Below, in pieces: positions 1 to 9,209 of a stretch of DNA of 51,073 nt (the stretch's first letter is position 1; every line of letters starts with the position of its first letter). The notes below the pieces were generated by a model, which was not told the origin of the DNA, ran no database searches, and saw nothing but the letters and a program-made list of their open reading frames with translations. The position numbers were made by a program, and so were the translations under genes. Where the stretch lies: assembly GCA_003216815.1 (NCBI GenBank), contig QCIG01000013.1:1-51073 (forward strand). Reading direction: 5' to 3'. Origin of the DNA: Prochlorococcus sp. AG-402-K14. GTDB taxonomy: Bacteria; Cyanobacteriota; Cyanobacteriia; PCC-6307; Cyanobiaceae.

Positions 1-705
1 AGTGCGAGGGGAGGGACACCAAGATTATCTAAACTATTAGTTAACGAAGGTGATAATATCTTTAAGGATCAAATCTTAGCCGTTTTTGATAATCGTCCTA
101 AACTTGAAGCTGAATTAGCAGTTGAGGTGGCTAATTTCAATATTTTAATTAATGAAATTAGAATTCAGAGAAGGGAAATTAATAGATATCAAAAGCTTGT
201 AGACAAATATGCAGTTTCATTAGTTATTTTGGAAAAAATGAAAGATGATCTGATTATTTTAGAGTTGAGGAAGTCAAAGCTTAAGTCAGCTATTGCTGCA
301 ATTAACTTTGACCTAGAACAAACACAATTGAAAAGTCCGATTGATGGGATTGTTCTTCAAATTCTTGCTCGTGAAGGTGAAAAACCTAGTTCTTCCGGTG
401 TCCTTAAAGTTGGTGCTAATCACTTAATGGAAGCACTTATTGAAGTGTATGAATCTGATATTGATAGAGTTGAAATTGGTCAGGTTGTAGATTTGATTAG
501 TGAGAATGGCGGATTTAACGGTTCTTTAAGAGGTGAAGTAAGTTTGATTAGCCCACAAGTTAGACAAAGACGAGTGCTTTCAACCGACCCTACTGGTGAT
601 GCTGATTCAAGAGTCGTTGAAGTTAGAGTCAAACTTGATAATGTTTCAGCTCAAAAGGTTTCTTATTTAACTGGTATGAAAGTCATTGCACGTTTTCAGC
701 GATAG
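1..705 (+). CDS. devB: DevB/HlyD-type membrane fusion protein of an ABC exporter (5' partial)
   Basis: The frame is open from base 1, so the start lies outside the window. Codons before the first internal GTG (127) read as a lipoyl/barrel half typical of HlyD adaptors (G-D-N-I-F-K-D-Q-I-L-A-V-F-D). A coiled-coil hairpin follows, then a second barrel half with L-K-S-P-I-D-G-I-V and a beta-barrel domain. Adaptors of this family link an inner-membrane ABC exporter to the outer membrane. The stop overlaps the start of the DevC-like permease by one base (TAGTG), so the three genes are almost certainly one operon. The substrate cannot be told; in filamentous relatives the family exports glycolipids, but this organism has no heterocysts. 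Confidence 0.88.
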   Translation, partial: SARGGTPRLSKLLVNEGDNIFKDQILAVFDNRPKLEAELAVEVANFNILINEIRIQRREINRYQKLVDKYAVSLVILEKMKDDLIILELRKSKLKSAIAAINFDLEQTQLKSPIDGIVLQILAREGEKPSSSGVLKVGANHLMEALIEVYESDIDRVEIGQVVDLISENGGFNGSLRGEVSLISPQVRQRRVLSTDPTGDADSRVVEVRVKLDNVSAQKVSYLTGMKVIARFQR

Positions 706-1880
706 TGAAGCTAAAAAACTTTTTTGAGAAAAGAAAAATACCACTTGCTTGGCTTTTGCTTACTAGGCAACCTCTTAGGATATTAGTGGCTATTGCTGGA
801 ATAGCTTTTGCCGGGATTTTGATGTTTATGCAATTAGGTTTTAGAGATGGTTTATTCGACGCAAGTGTTACTGTCCATAAGTTATTTAACGCAGATTTGG
901 TCTTAATTAGTCCACGTTCAAAAAGTTCAATAAGTATGAGTGGCTTTCCGCGCAGAAGATTAATTCAAGCAATGGCCCATAAAGATGTTATTGGGACAAC
1001 GGCAGTTAATTGGAATTTTTTGCTTTGGAGAAACCCAGAAAATTTATCAACCAGATCTATTCTTGCCTTAGGTTTTGAGCCAAGTAAGCCACTTTTGATT
1101 GATTCTGATTTCCAAATAAAGGCAGAAACGCTAAAAAATAAAGGCAGGGTTTTGTTTGATGATCTATCCAGAGATGAATTTGGTCCAATTTCTTCATGGT
1201 TTAAAAATGGTCGTATTGTCGAAACTGAAGTTGGAGGAAAAAGAGTAAGAGTTTCTGGGATAGTTAGCTTGGGCCCTTCTTTTGGCGCAGATGGTAATTT
1301 AATCACTAGTAGAGAAACTTATTTAGAATTATCACCGGGGAATCCTCAAGGTAGCATTGAAATTGGTTTAGTTAGATTAAAGAAAGGTGCTGATACTGCA
1401 AAAGTGGTTCGCTCTTTGGATTTAAGCTTACCCAGTGATGTTAAGGTTATGTCTTTAAATTCTTTTATAGATTTTGAGAAGAATTATTGGAAAAGTAGTA
1501 CATCGATTGGCTTTATTTTTACTTTAGGGGCTGCAATGGGATTTATTGTTGGATGTGTAATAGTTTATCAGATTCTTTATAGTGATGTTAGTGATCATTT
1601 ACCAGAATATGCCACCCTGATGGCAATGGGATATAATTTAAGAAGTCTTTTAGGAGTGGTTGCTAGAGAGGGATTTATTTTGTCAATTATGGGATATATT
1701 CCTGCATATATTTCAGGACAAGCTTTATATTCCTTAGTTAGATCATCAACTAAATTACCTGTTGAGATGAGTTTTAGTAGAGCTTTAATTATATTTTGCT
1801 TGATACTTTTTATGTGTATGGGTTCTGCCTTAGCAGCTATGAAAAAATTAGCAGATGCTGATCCTGCTGAGATATTTTGA
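705..1880 (+). CDS. devC: DevC-type ABC exporter permease
   Basis: A 391-residue protein with one membrane segment near residues 15-45, a long periplasmic domain (about 50-265) and three further membrane segments (about 270-295, 320-345, 357-380). This is the MacB/FtsX-like layout of the cyanobacterial DevC family. It starts with GTG at 705, overlapping the devB stop by one base, which points to translational coupling. It should pair with DevA (ATPase) and DevB (adaptor). The pairing and layout are clear; the exported molecule is unknown. Confidence 0.9.
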   Translation: MKLKNFFEKRKIPLAWLLLTRQPLRILVAIAGIAFAGILMFMQLGFRDGLFDASVTVHKLFNADLVLISPRSKSSISMSGFPRRRLIQAMAHKDVIGTTAVNWNFLLWRNPENLSTRSILALGFEPSKPLLIDSDFQIKAETLKNKGRVLFDDLSRDEFGPISSWFKNGRIVETEVGGKRVRVSGIVSLGPSFGADGNLITSRETYLELSPGNPQGSIEIGLVRLKKGADTAKVVRSLDLSLPSDVKVMSLNSFIDFEKNYWKSSTSIGFIFTLGAAMGFIVGCVIVYQILYSDVSDHLPEYATLMAMGYNLRSLLGVVAREGFILSIMGYIPAYISGQALYSLVRSSTKLPVEMSFSRALIIFCLILFMCMGSALAAMKKLADADPAEIF

Positions 1881-1914
1881 CGTATAAATCTGATATTTAA
1901 AATTATATAAACTT

Positions 1915-2607
1915 ATGAATAATATAAATAATAATACTTTAAAAATTGTTGATTTGAATCATTGGTTTGGGCATGGAGAAATGAAAAGACATGTTCTTCA
2001 GTCTATTTCTATGGAAATTTTCCCTGGTGAGGTTGTTTTACTTACTGGACCATCAGGTTGTGGAAAAACCACTCTTCTAACTTTGATTGGAGCACTGCGT
2101 AAAGTTCAAAATGGAGAACTTAAAGTATTTGGAAAACAGCTTTATGGAGCAAGCAGGAAAACTAGGCAGAAACTTAGAAAAAATATTGGCATGATTTTTC
2201 AGGGGCATAATCTTTTGAGATGTCTTACCGCCGAACAAAATGTTCAAATGGGTGCTGACCTCTTAAATGGGTTTTCATATAAGGCTCGACGAGCACAGTC
2301 TCGTGAATGGCTTAGAGCTGTTGGATTAGAAGATCACATGTCTAAGCTTCCGCATGATTTATCTGGTGGTCAAAAGCAGAGGGTTGCTATTGCACGTGCT
2401 TTAGCTGCAAGACCAAAATTGTTATTAGCTGATGAACCAACATCGGCATTAGATAGTTCAACTGGTAGAGAGATTGTTGATTTGTTAAAAAAACTAGCTT
2501 TAGAACAATCCTGTTCAGTCTTGATGGTTACTCATGATCCGAGAATATTGGATGTAGCAGATCGTCTTTTGCGAATGGAAGATGGCCAATTATTGCCCTC
2601 TGTTTAG
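1915..2607 (+). CDS. devA: DevA-type ABC exporter ATP-binding protein
   Basis: A 230-residue ATPase of the MacB/LolD group. Walker A is GPSGCGKTT (residues 45-53), the signature is LSGGQ (149-153), Walker B is LLLADEP (169-175), and the switch His lies in MVTHD. It follows the permease by 34 bases and completes the devBCA set. It energises the DevC permease at the inner membrane. No recognisable terminator follows; a small basic protein gene begins 38 bases downstream. Confidence 0.93.
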   Translation: MNNINNNTLKIVDLNHWFGHGEMKRHVLQSISMEIFPGEVVLLTGPSGCGKTTLLTLIGALRKVQNGELKVFGKQLYGASRKTRQKLRKNIGMIFQGHNLLRCLTAEQNVQMGADLLNGFSYKARRAQSREWLRAVGLEDHMSKLPHDLSGGQKQRVAIARALAARPKLLLADEPTSALDSSTGREIVDLLKKLALEQSCSVLMVTHDPRILDVADRLLRMEDGQLLPSV

Positions 2608-2645
2608 TAAATTGGTTATATATTAAAAATTTGTGGGGATTTAGC

Positions 2646-2801
2646 ATGTCTAAAAGACGAAACCTTAAGAAAGAAAAGCAAGAGAGAAATCGAGCTTATG
2701 CCAGAAAATTTAAGAAACGTAAGCTTCGCAATGATGGAAGGGGTGAAGGGGCAGGTAATGGTGTTACTGGCACAGCAAATAATGGTGGAGCAGCTGATTA
2801 A
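2646..2801 (+). CDS. Small basic protein, 51 residues, function unknown
   Basis: The ATG at 2646 is preceded by a good ribosome-binding site (GTGGGGAT) and opens a 51-codon frame ending in TAA. The first half is very basic (MSKRRNLKKEKQERNRAYAR, then KFKKRKLR) and probably helical. The second half is Gly/Ala/Asn-rich (GRGEGAGNGVTGTANNGGAA), ending in Asp. The composition suggests nucleic-acid or ribosome binding, but no family is recognised. It lies between devA and a glycosyltransferase on the same strand. I believe it is real because of the ribosome-binding site and its non-random composition. It is too short for a standard 60-residue cut-off. Confidence 0.7.
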   Translation: MSKRRNLKKEKQERNRAYARKFKKRKLRNDGRGEGAGNGVTGTANNGGAAD

Positions 2802-2892
2802 CAATTTTTATTCACATCAATAAGAATATTCTTTTAATTGCTTTAATTGAAAGTGTTACAACAAAAATCTTTGATTTTGTTTTTAATTTAAG

Positions 2893-3822
2893 ATGTTATT
2901 AAGTGTTGTTATACCAACTTACAACAGGCTTCCGATACTCAAAAAGTGTCTGGATGCATTAGAAAATCAAATTTTAATTGATGAAATTTCTGATTACGAA
3001 ATAGTAATTGTTGATGATGGCTCAACTGATGGAACTGTTGATTGGTTAAACAAGAATATTAGCTCTTTTCCTCATTTAAGACTTTTTGAACAATCCCATG
3101 GAGGTCCTGCTCTTGGAAGAAATCTTGGTGTAGATAAGTCACAAGGTGATTTAATTATTTTTATTGATAGTGATCTGGTAGTTGATAAGTTTTTTATTTG
3201 TAATCACGTTAATTCATTAATGAGAGCATGGAAGAGACTTGGTAATAGAAAATGCTTTACTTATGGTTCTGTAATTAATACTTCTAATTTTCTTAGTCCA
3301 AATTCTGAACCCTTTAAACTCCAAGATTTGTCTTGGGCTTATTTTGCTACTGGAAATGTTGCTATTGATAAAAAGGTTCTAGAAAAAGCAGGCCTTTTTG
3401 ATACATCTTTTCGATTGTACGGTTGGGAAGACCTGGAATTAGGAGAAAGGTTAAGAAATATGGGGGTTAAGCTTATTAAATGTCCAAAAGCTATTGGATA
3501 CCATTGGCATCCAGCATTGTCTCTTGATCAAATTCCTAATTTGATTCGGATTGAAAAAGAGAGAGCAAAAATGGGGTTAGTTTTTTATCGTAAGCATCCA
3601 ACTTTGAGGGTCAAATTTATTATTCAATACACATTTTTTCATCGCTGCCTTTGGGAACTTTTAACTTTAGGAGGTCTTATAAACATAAAGACACTTAGAC
3701 CTCTTTTAGCATTTTTAATCAAAAATGGTCAATCTGGAGTAGCGATGGAATTGCTTAGACTTCCTCTTAATTTGATTGGGGTGAGACAAATTTTTAGAGA
3801 AGCATCATTAATAGGACTTTGA
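2893..3822 (+). CDS. Family 2 glycosyltransferase
   Basis: A 309-residue protein with a GT-A fold: N-terminal SVVIPTYNR (4-12), the nucleotide-binding DDGSTDGT (41-48), the metal-binding DSD (92-94) and the acceptor-side motif GWEDLE (177-182), like the C-terminal domain of galactosyltransferase-type GT2 enzymes. It has no clear membrane segment and probably acts on the cytoplasmic face of the membrane in polysaccharide or glycolipid synthesis. It lies downstream of devBCA, but there is no direct evidence of a shared substrate. The specific sugar is not predictable. Confidence 0.85.
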   Translation: MLLSVVIPTYNRLPILKKCLDALENQILIDEISDYEIVIVDDGSTDGTVDWLNKNISSFPHLRLFEQSHGGPALGRNLGVDKSQGDLIIFIDSDLVVDKFFICNHVNSLMRAWKRLGNRKCFTYGSVINTSNFLSPNSEPFKLQDLSWAYFATGNVAIDKKVLEKAGLFDTSFRLYGWEDLELGERLRNMGVKLIKCPKAIGYHWHPALSLDQIPNLIRIEKERAKMGLVFYRKHPTLRVKFIIQYTFFHRCLWELLTLGGLINIKTLRPLLAFLIKNGQSGVAMELLRLPLNLIGVRQIFREASLIGL

Positions 3823-3860
3823 TGAGCCATGGTTTGTTACATTAGTACTGTAAATTAAAA

Positions 3861-3963
3861 CCGCACACCTGACTGTTTCGGGTGATAAATGAATCTTGAT
3901 TTTTTAATCATTATTTAAGTTATCCCTGTTAGGTGGAGGCGAACCCGGAACCCACAAAAAAAC
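3861..3963 (+). promoter_or_regulatory. Candidate structured leader of rpsB mRNA
   Basis: CACCT (3866-3870) can pair with GGGTG (3880-3884) across a 9-base loop. The same CACCT is perfectly complementary to AGGTG (3931-3935), which lies in the probable Shine-Dalgarno region (AGGTGGAGG) of rpsB. Such mutually exclusive pairings would suit autoregulation by S2, as known for other bacterial S2 leaders. The pairing is seen in the sequence; the function is inference. Confidence 0.4.
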
Positions 3964-4656
3964 ATGGCTGTAGTTTCTCTCTCAGAGATGATGGAAGCTG
4001 GCGCTCACTTTGGGCATCAGACTAGAAGATGGAATCCTAAGATGTCTCGTTACATCTATTCAGCTCGTAATGGAGTCCATATTATTGACTTAGTCAAAAC
4101 CGCTGTTTGTATGAACAGTGCATATAAATGGACTAGAGGAGCAGCAAGAAGCGGGAAAAGATTTCTCTTTGTAGGTACAAAAAAACAAGCATCTGAAGTT
4201 GTTGCTCAAGAAGCTACCCGATGCGGAGCCTCCTATGTTAATCAAAGATGGTTAGGAGGTATGCTTACAAATTGGACAACCATGAAAGCAAGAATTGATC
4301 GATTAAAAGATCTTGAAAGAATGGAATCTAGTGGTGCTATTGCAATGCGCCCCAAGAAGGAAGGAGCCGTCTTGCGTAGGGAATTAGAAAGATTACAAAA
4401 ATATCTGGGTGGACTAAAAGGGATGAGACGTTTACCTGATGTTGTCGTTTTGGTAGATCAAAGGCGAGAGACAAATGCCGTTTTAGAGGCAAGAAAACTT
4501 GATATTCCATTGGTATCAATGCTCGATACCAATTGTGATCCAGATCTTTGTGAAATTCCTATCCCATGCAATGATGATGCTGTCCGATCTGTTCAACTTG
4601 TACTGGGTAGATTAGCTGATGCTATCAATGAAGGAAGACATGGCACTAATGATTAA
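3964..4656 (+). CDS. rpsB: 30S ribosomal protein S2
   Basis: A 230-residue S2. The diagnostic segments are present: [17 protein letters not shown] near the N-terminus, [27 protein letters not shown] and PDVVVLVD. The length matches cyanobacterial S2. The strong ribosome-binding sequence AGGTGGAGG lies well upstream of the ATG. tsf follows 65 bases later in the conserved bacterial rpsB-tsf order, so the two are probably cotranscribed. Confidence 0.98.
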   Translation: MAVVSLSEMMEAGAHFGHQTRRWNPKMSRYIYSARNGVHIIDLVKTAVCMNSAYKWTRGAARSGKRFLFVGTKKQASEVVAQEATRCGASYVNQRWLGGMLTNWTTMKARIDRLKDLERMESSGAIAMRPKKEGAVLRRELERLQKYLGGLKGMRRLPDVVVLVDQRRETNAVLEARKLDIPLVSMLDTNCDPDLCEIPIPCNDDAVRSVQLVLGRLADAINEGRHGTND

Positions 4657-4721
4657 TTAGCATACTTACAAAGAATTCTTAACTTAATTTATTTACCTAT
4701 TCCTTACTAAATCTAAATACA

Positions 4722-5378
4722 ATGCCGGAAATAACAGCAAAACTCGTTAAAGAATTGCGAGACAAGACTTCTGCAGGAATGATGGACTGCAAAAAAGCTC
4801 TAGTTGAAAATAAGGGCGACATGGAAAAGTCTATTGAGTGGTTAAGGCAAAAAGGCATAGCAAGTGCTGAAAAGAAATCGGGAAGAGTAGCGGCTGAAGG
4901 TGCTGTTGGGAGTTATATACATACGGGATCTCGTGTAGGTGTCCTTTTAGAGTTGAACTGTGAGACTGACTTTGTTGCCAGAGGCGATTTGTTTCAAGGC
5001 CTCTTGAGAGATTTGTCGATGCAAGTTGCGGCTTGTCCAAATGTTGAATATGTAAGCGTTGACCTAATTCCAGAAGCAATTGCAATTAAGGAGAAAGAAA
5101 TAGAGATGGGAAGAGATGATCTTTCAGGCAAGCCTGATCAAATAAAAGCTAAAATTGTTGAAGGAAGAATCGGAAAAAGATTAAAAGAAATGGCTCTTCT
5201 AGAGCAGCCATTCATAAAAGATAGCTCAATAAATGTAGAAGAGCTTGTAAAGCAAGTCGCTGGTAAAATAGGAGAGAATGTAAGAGTTCGTAGATTTACT
5301 AGATATACCCTTGGAGAAGGAATTGAGGTTAAAGGAACTGATTTTGCAGAAGAGGTTGCATCTATGACTTCGGATTGA
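4722..5378 (+). CDS. tsf: Translation elongation factor Ts
   Basis: A 218-residue EF-Ts, the nucleotide-exchange factor for EF-Tu. It shows the N-terminal [12 protein letters not shown] motif (about 16-27), the exchange motif TDFVA (82-86), and a C-terminal LLEQPFIKD followed by GENVRVRRF. It is shorter than the E. coli protein (about 280 residues) because it lacks part of the core and coiled-coil region, as is usual in cyanobacteria and plastids. Its TGA overlaps the probable TTG start of the next gene (TTGA). Confidence 0.97.
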   Translation: MPEITAKLVKELRDKTSAGMMDCKKALVENKGDMEKSIEWLRQKGIASAEKKSGRVAAEGAVGSYIHTGSRVGVLLELNCETDFVARGDLFQGLLRDLSMQVAACPNVEYVSVDLIPEAIAIKEKEIEMGRDDLSGKPDQIKAKIVEGRIGKRLKEMALLEQPFIKDSSINVEELVKQVAGKIGENVRVRRFTRYTLGEGIEVKGTDFAEEVASMTSD

Positions 5379-6592
5379 TTTTGTCTAATAAAAAGTATTT
5401 ATTGGATTCTAATTTTGATCCTTTAGAGCAATTAAGTTTGCTTAAAGAAAAATGTAATAATATATCTTCTAACTTATATAGAGTAAATTCTTTTTATCTG
5501 GAGGAAGTAAGAAATATTCTTCCTCAAGTTATAAGGACGACATTATTCTCTCTTATTACTGATAGAGTTGGAGATGATTTTGGATTTTCAACAGTTACAT
5601 CTAGAAAAAAATTTCAGTTGAAAATTGATAAATTAGTTGCTGATAATATTTCTCTTATAACAATTGAGCATTTAAATGAATTAGCTAAGAAAATTGACGA
5701 AGAAAATTTTCGTCAATTAAATAATGCTAAAGATGATATAGCAAAAGCTCTCAAGATGAAAAAGAATTCTGAGAGATCTGAGTCATTCAATGATGTGAAT
5801 TCTATTAATATAAGTTCTATTCCGCCATTGGATAACTCTTCAATAAAGGAAGGATGGAATGGAGAATTAAAAGCTCCATATTCAATAGATGATAAAGAAA
5901 CTTTCTTCAAAAGTTCAACATCCGAAAATGATTCCCTTGTTAACGTTATTGATACTGGATACGAGTCAATAAAAGAAAAAGAAAAAGAAAAAGAAAAAAA
6001 GTCAGATCCTTTTCATTTAAGAAGTGATGATATTGAAATCTTACAGTCAATATTTGCTTCGGATGATGACTCTAGATCAAGTGATTTAGATACAAAACAA
6101 GAAGATTCATCTAATATATATAACTCTTATGAAGATCAGAATAATAATCGATTAATGCCTGAATCTCCAGTTGGTTTGTATGAATGGGTGATCTCTATTG
6201 ATACTGCTTTGGTTCGAAGATTACGTGATCTTTCACATTCGATTAATACTGAACTTTTAAAATCAGGATTAGTAAATACACTTGTTCCAATTAATATTTT
6301 AGATGCTGCTTTGGCAGGACAATTAATATCATCTAAATCTATGTCCAATATTCTTACTTTAAAATTACCAACAAATAGTTCATTGAGCTCTGGGGGAGTA
6401 GATGTTGATTGTCTATTAATTACACCCTGGGATATGGAATTTGATAATCCTAGACTAAGAAAGAGCAAAACTCATATTAAACATTATCAAAATGTACTTT
6501 TGGGTATGATTAAACAACAACGATACTGGCAAGGTCGCTCATTAGTAGAAGAGGTCAATAAAGAATGGTGGAAGGATACAACAAAAATATAA
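5375..6592 (+). CDS. Cyanobacterial conserved hypothetical protein between tsf and recG
   Basis: A 405-residue protein with no family I can name. The N-terminal about 130 residues look helical. The middle (about 140-265) is low-complexity, Ser/Asp/Glu/Lys-rich and probably disordered, and includes an EKEKEKEK run. The C-terminal about 140 residues are ordered ([16 protein letters not shown] to the end). The likely start is TTG at 5375, overlapping the tsf stop (TTGA); TTG at 5381 is an alternative. Its 3' end overlaps recG by 28 bases, so it is probably cotranscribed with tsf and recG. No catalytic motif is visible. Confidence 0.75.
   Translation: MILSNKKYLLDSNFDPLEQLSLLKEKCNNISSNLYRVNSFYLEEVRNILPQVIRTTLFSLITDRVGDDFGFSTVTSRKKFQLKIDKLVADNISLITIEHLNELAKKIDEENFRQLNNAKDDIAKALKMKKNSERSESFNDVNSINISSIPPLDNSSIKEGWNGELKAPYSIDDKETFFKSSTSENDSLVNVIDTGYESIKEKEKEKEKKSDPFHLRSDDIEILQSIFASDDDSRSSDLDTKQEDSSNIYNSYEDQNNNRLMPESPVGLYEWVISIDTALVRRLRDLSHSINTELLKSGLVNTLVPINILDAALAGQLISSKSMSNILTLKLPTNSSLSSGGVDVDCLLITPWDMEFDNPRLRKSKTHIKHYQNVLLGMIKQQRYWQGRSLVEEVNKEWWKDTTKI
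5971..6000 (+). repeat. GAAAAA simple-sequence repeat inside a coding region
   Basis: Four head-to-tail GAAAAA units (5975 onward), the last followed by extra A, form an all-purine tract that encodes the Lys-Glu run in the 405-residue hypothetical protein. Unit length 6 keeps the frame, so slippage would change protein length only. The final A7 tract could shift the frame. Confidence 0.8.
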
Positions 6593-9105
6593 GCAGTAAT
6601 GATTTAATAGCTACTCCTGAGAGGAATTCAGGCGAACTACTTACTTGGATTCGATCTTTGCAACAAGCATTAACAGTTGAAGTTGATCACGGGTTTACGA
6701 ATATGCAAGGAAGAACAAATAAATTTTCTACTTTTGTAAGTAGTTATTTATCAAAGTGCCCTTCTTTAGTTGTCCCTGAAAGTGAACTTTGTAAAGTTAA
6801 TCAATTAGTATTGGATTTCGAAAACTATCCATCTATGTCTATTAATCATAGACGTAGAACAATTGTTCAGACAAGACAGTTCCTTCATAATTTATATAAA
6901 TATGAAGAAGAGAGAGATGCTAAAAGAACATTAAATTTAAAGATCAGGAAATCAGATGGCCTTAATTTATTTAATAAAAGTTCTTTTTCAGATTCATTAA
7001 ATTTAGCAAGTTCCATTTTATCTATTAAAGGTGTTGGCCCAAAACAAGCCGAAAGATTATCTGGGTTGGGTCTTTTAACAATTCGTGATCTTATATATTA
7101 TTTCCCTCGTGATTATGTCGATTACACTGCGTTGAAAACAATTGCTAATACTCAAGCAGGACAAAACGTAACAATCTTAGCAAAAATTAGACGTTGCAAC
7201 TCATTTAAAAGTCCCAAAAATCCAAATCTTTCGATTCTTGAGTTATTTATTAAAGACAAAACAGGGGGAATTAAAGTTACTAGATTTTTCGCAGGTCGTC
7301 GTACTAGTAGTATTGCATATATAAAATCTCAACAAAGTTTGTATCCAGTTGGTGCAACAGTTGCGGTAAGCGGATTAGTTAAGGAAAGTAAATATGGTAA
7401 ATCAATAAATGATCCTTTAATAGAAATCATTGATAGTCCTAATAGTTATTTGAAATCTAGAACTATTGGGCAAATACTTCCTATATATTCTTTAACTGAA
7501 GGAATTACTGCTGACAAATTTAGAGATCTAATACAATCAATTCTTCATTTAACATCTGATATTGATGATTCAATTCCTACAGATATTCTAAAAAGATTAG
7601 ATTTGCCTGCTAAGAAAGAAGCATTTTTTCATATTCATAATCCTGAGAATTCAAAAACTTTAGCTAAAGCTAAAAGAAGAATTGTTTTCGAAGAGTTTCT
7701 ATTATTACAGTTGAGTCTTCTTTTAAGACGCGACTTACATAAGAAATGCAATTCTCCTCAATTAAGTATTCAGCAAAATAGTAATAGTCTGGTTGGGAAA
7801 TTTTTAAGTTTTCTCCCGTTCTCTCTTACAGATGCTCAAAAAAGAGTTTTGAGGGAAATTGAATCCGACATAGTCAAGGCTGAACCTATGTCTCGTTTAT
7901 TGCAAGGAGATGTTGGTAGTGGGAAAACTGTTATTGCTATTTCAGCTCTTCTCACTGCAGTTCAATCAGGATGGCAGGGTGCTTTTATGGCTCCAACTGA
8001 GGTGCTCGCCACACAACACTATCAAACGCTAAGAAAATGGATCCCTCAGCTTGAATTGAATGTAGATCTATTGACTGGTTCTACGCCAAAGTCCCGTCGT
8101 AAACAAATTCTTACTGATTTAATAAATGGTTCTACAAAAATACTTGTAGGGACTCATTCATTATTTGAAGACCCAGTTGTCTTTGAACGCCTTGGGCTAG
8201 TCGTTGTAGATGAACAACATCGTTTTGGCGTTAAACAGAGGAATAAACTTTTGAATAAAGGTTTACAACCTCATTTGCTAACGATGACGGCTACTCCCAT
8301 TCCAAGAACTTTGGCACTTACTTTGCATGGTGATCTTGATGTTAGTCAGCTAGATGAGCTACCACCTGGTCGAACTCCTATTACTACTCAGCTCATTTCA
8401 CCTAAAGATAAAGAATATGCATATGATTTAATCAGGAGTGAAATTTATAAAGGTCATCAAATCTATGTTGTACTACCTTTGATTGAAGAGTCTGAGAAAC
8501 TAGAACTTAGTGCGGCTGTTGACGTACACCATCAATTGTCTACTGAAATATTTTCAGAATTTACTGTTGAATTACTTCATGGCAAAATGAAGAGTCCTGA
8601 AAAACAAGAGGTCATACAGAATTTTCTTTATAAAAAAATTGATATACTTGTTTCTACGACGGTTATAGAAGTAGGTGTAGATGTGCCAAATGCTAGTGTG
8701 ATGCTAATAGAGGATTCTGACCGTTTTGGACTGGCTCAATTACATCAATTAAGGGGCCGTGTTGGAAGAGGAGCCTCCAAATCTTACTGCCTTTTAAGCC
8801 ATCAAAATAAAAACAAATTATCTCGACAAAGATTGGAAGTTTTGGTGAAGTCCAACGATGGATTTGAAATTTCTGAAATTGATTTGCGTTTTCGTGGCCC
8901 TGGACAAGTTTTAGGTACCAAGCAATCAGGCTTGCCTGATTTTGCTTTGGCATCATTAGCCGATGATGGTGATATACTTGAACTTGCAAGGGAAGAGGCT
9001 CGATCTATCTTAAAGTCTGATCCTCAACTAAAGAGGAACTCAAACCTTCGCATTTCAATTAAAGAACAGTGGGATAAACTAAAAATTGGGAATAAATTAA
9101 ATTAA
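6565..9105 (+). CDS. recG: ATP-dependent DNA helicase RecG
   Basis: An 846-residue helicase that remodels stalled forks and Holliday junctions. The wedge/OB region begins near residue 150 (SILSIKGVGPKQAERL). Walker A GDVGSGKT is near residue 448, DEQH (motif II) at 549-552, TATPIPRT follows, and the second RecA-like domain has TTVIEVGVDVPNA and QLRGRVGRG. About 150 residues precede the part that aligns with enterobacterial RecG (about 690 residues); such N-terminal extensions are known in cyanobacteria and plants. The start at ATG 6565 lies inside the previous gene. Confidence 0.95.
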   Translation: MVEGYNKNISSNDLIATPERNSGELLTWIRSLQQALTVEVDHGFTNMQGRTNKFSTFVSSYLSKCPSLVVPESELCKVNQLVLDFENYPSMSINHRRRTIVQTRQFLHNLYKYEEERDAKRTLNLKIRKSDGLNLFNKSSFSDSLNLASSILSIKGVGPKQAERLSGLGLLTIRDLIYYFPRDYVDYTALKTIANTQAGQNVTILAKIRRCNSFKSPKNPNLSILELFIKDKTGGIKVTRFFAGRRTSSIAYIKSQQSLYPVGATVAVSGLVKESKYGKSINDPLIEIIDSPNSYLKSRTIGQILPIYSLTEGITADKFRDLIQSILHLTSDIDDSIPTDILKRLDLPAKKEAFFHIHNPENSKTLAKAKRRIVFEEFLLLQLSLLLRRDLHKKCNSPQLSIQQNSNSLVGKFLSFLPFSLTDAQKRVLREIESDIVKAEPMSRLLQGDVGSGKTVIAISALLTAVQSGWQGAFMAPTEVLATQHYQTLRKWIPQLELNVDLLTGSTPKSRRKQILTDLINGSTKILVGTHSLFEDPVVFERLGLVVVDEQHRFGVKQRNKLLNKGLQPHLLTMTATPIPRTLALTLHGDLDVSQLDELPPGRTPITTQLISPKDKEYAYDLIRSEIYKGHQIYVVLPLIEESEKLELSAAVDVHHQLSTEIFSEFTVELLHGKMKSPEKQEVIQNFLYKKIDILVSTTVIEVGVDVPNASVMLIEDSDRFGLAQLHQLRGRVGRGASKSYCLLSHQNKNKLSRQRLEVLVKSNDGFEISEIDLRFRGPGQVLGTKQSGLPDFALASLADDGDILELAREEARSILKSDPQLKRNSNLRISIKEQWDKLKIGNKLN

Positions 9106-9106
9106 T

Positions 9107-9124
9107 TTTTTTGACGTCAAAAAA
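9107..9124. repeat. Perfect 18-base palindrome downstream of recG
   Basis: TTTTTTGACGTCAAAAAA reads the same on both strands and lies just after the recG stop, before the VanX-like gene. It could be a binding site for a dimeric regulator, or a weak terminator-like element. There is no loop, so a classic hairpin would be small. Confidence 0.5.
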
Positions 9125-9209
9125 GTATTGATCTATGAATTTTTAAGGATAGAATTAACAAAGATATTTTTATAAGGTTAAAAATTGATACTCATATTTG
9201 CTTTCAATT

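Noticed and set aside
9198-9209. TTG start for the VanX-like gene, adding four residues (MLSI)
   Set aside because: The ATG at 9210 gives MKFKPWN and no better ribosome-binding site favours the TTG.
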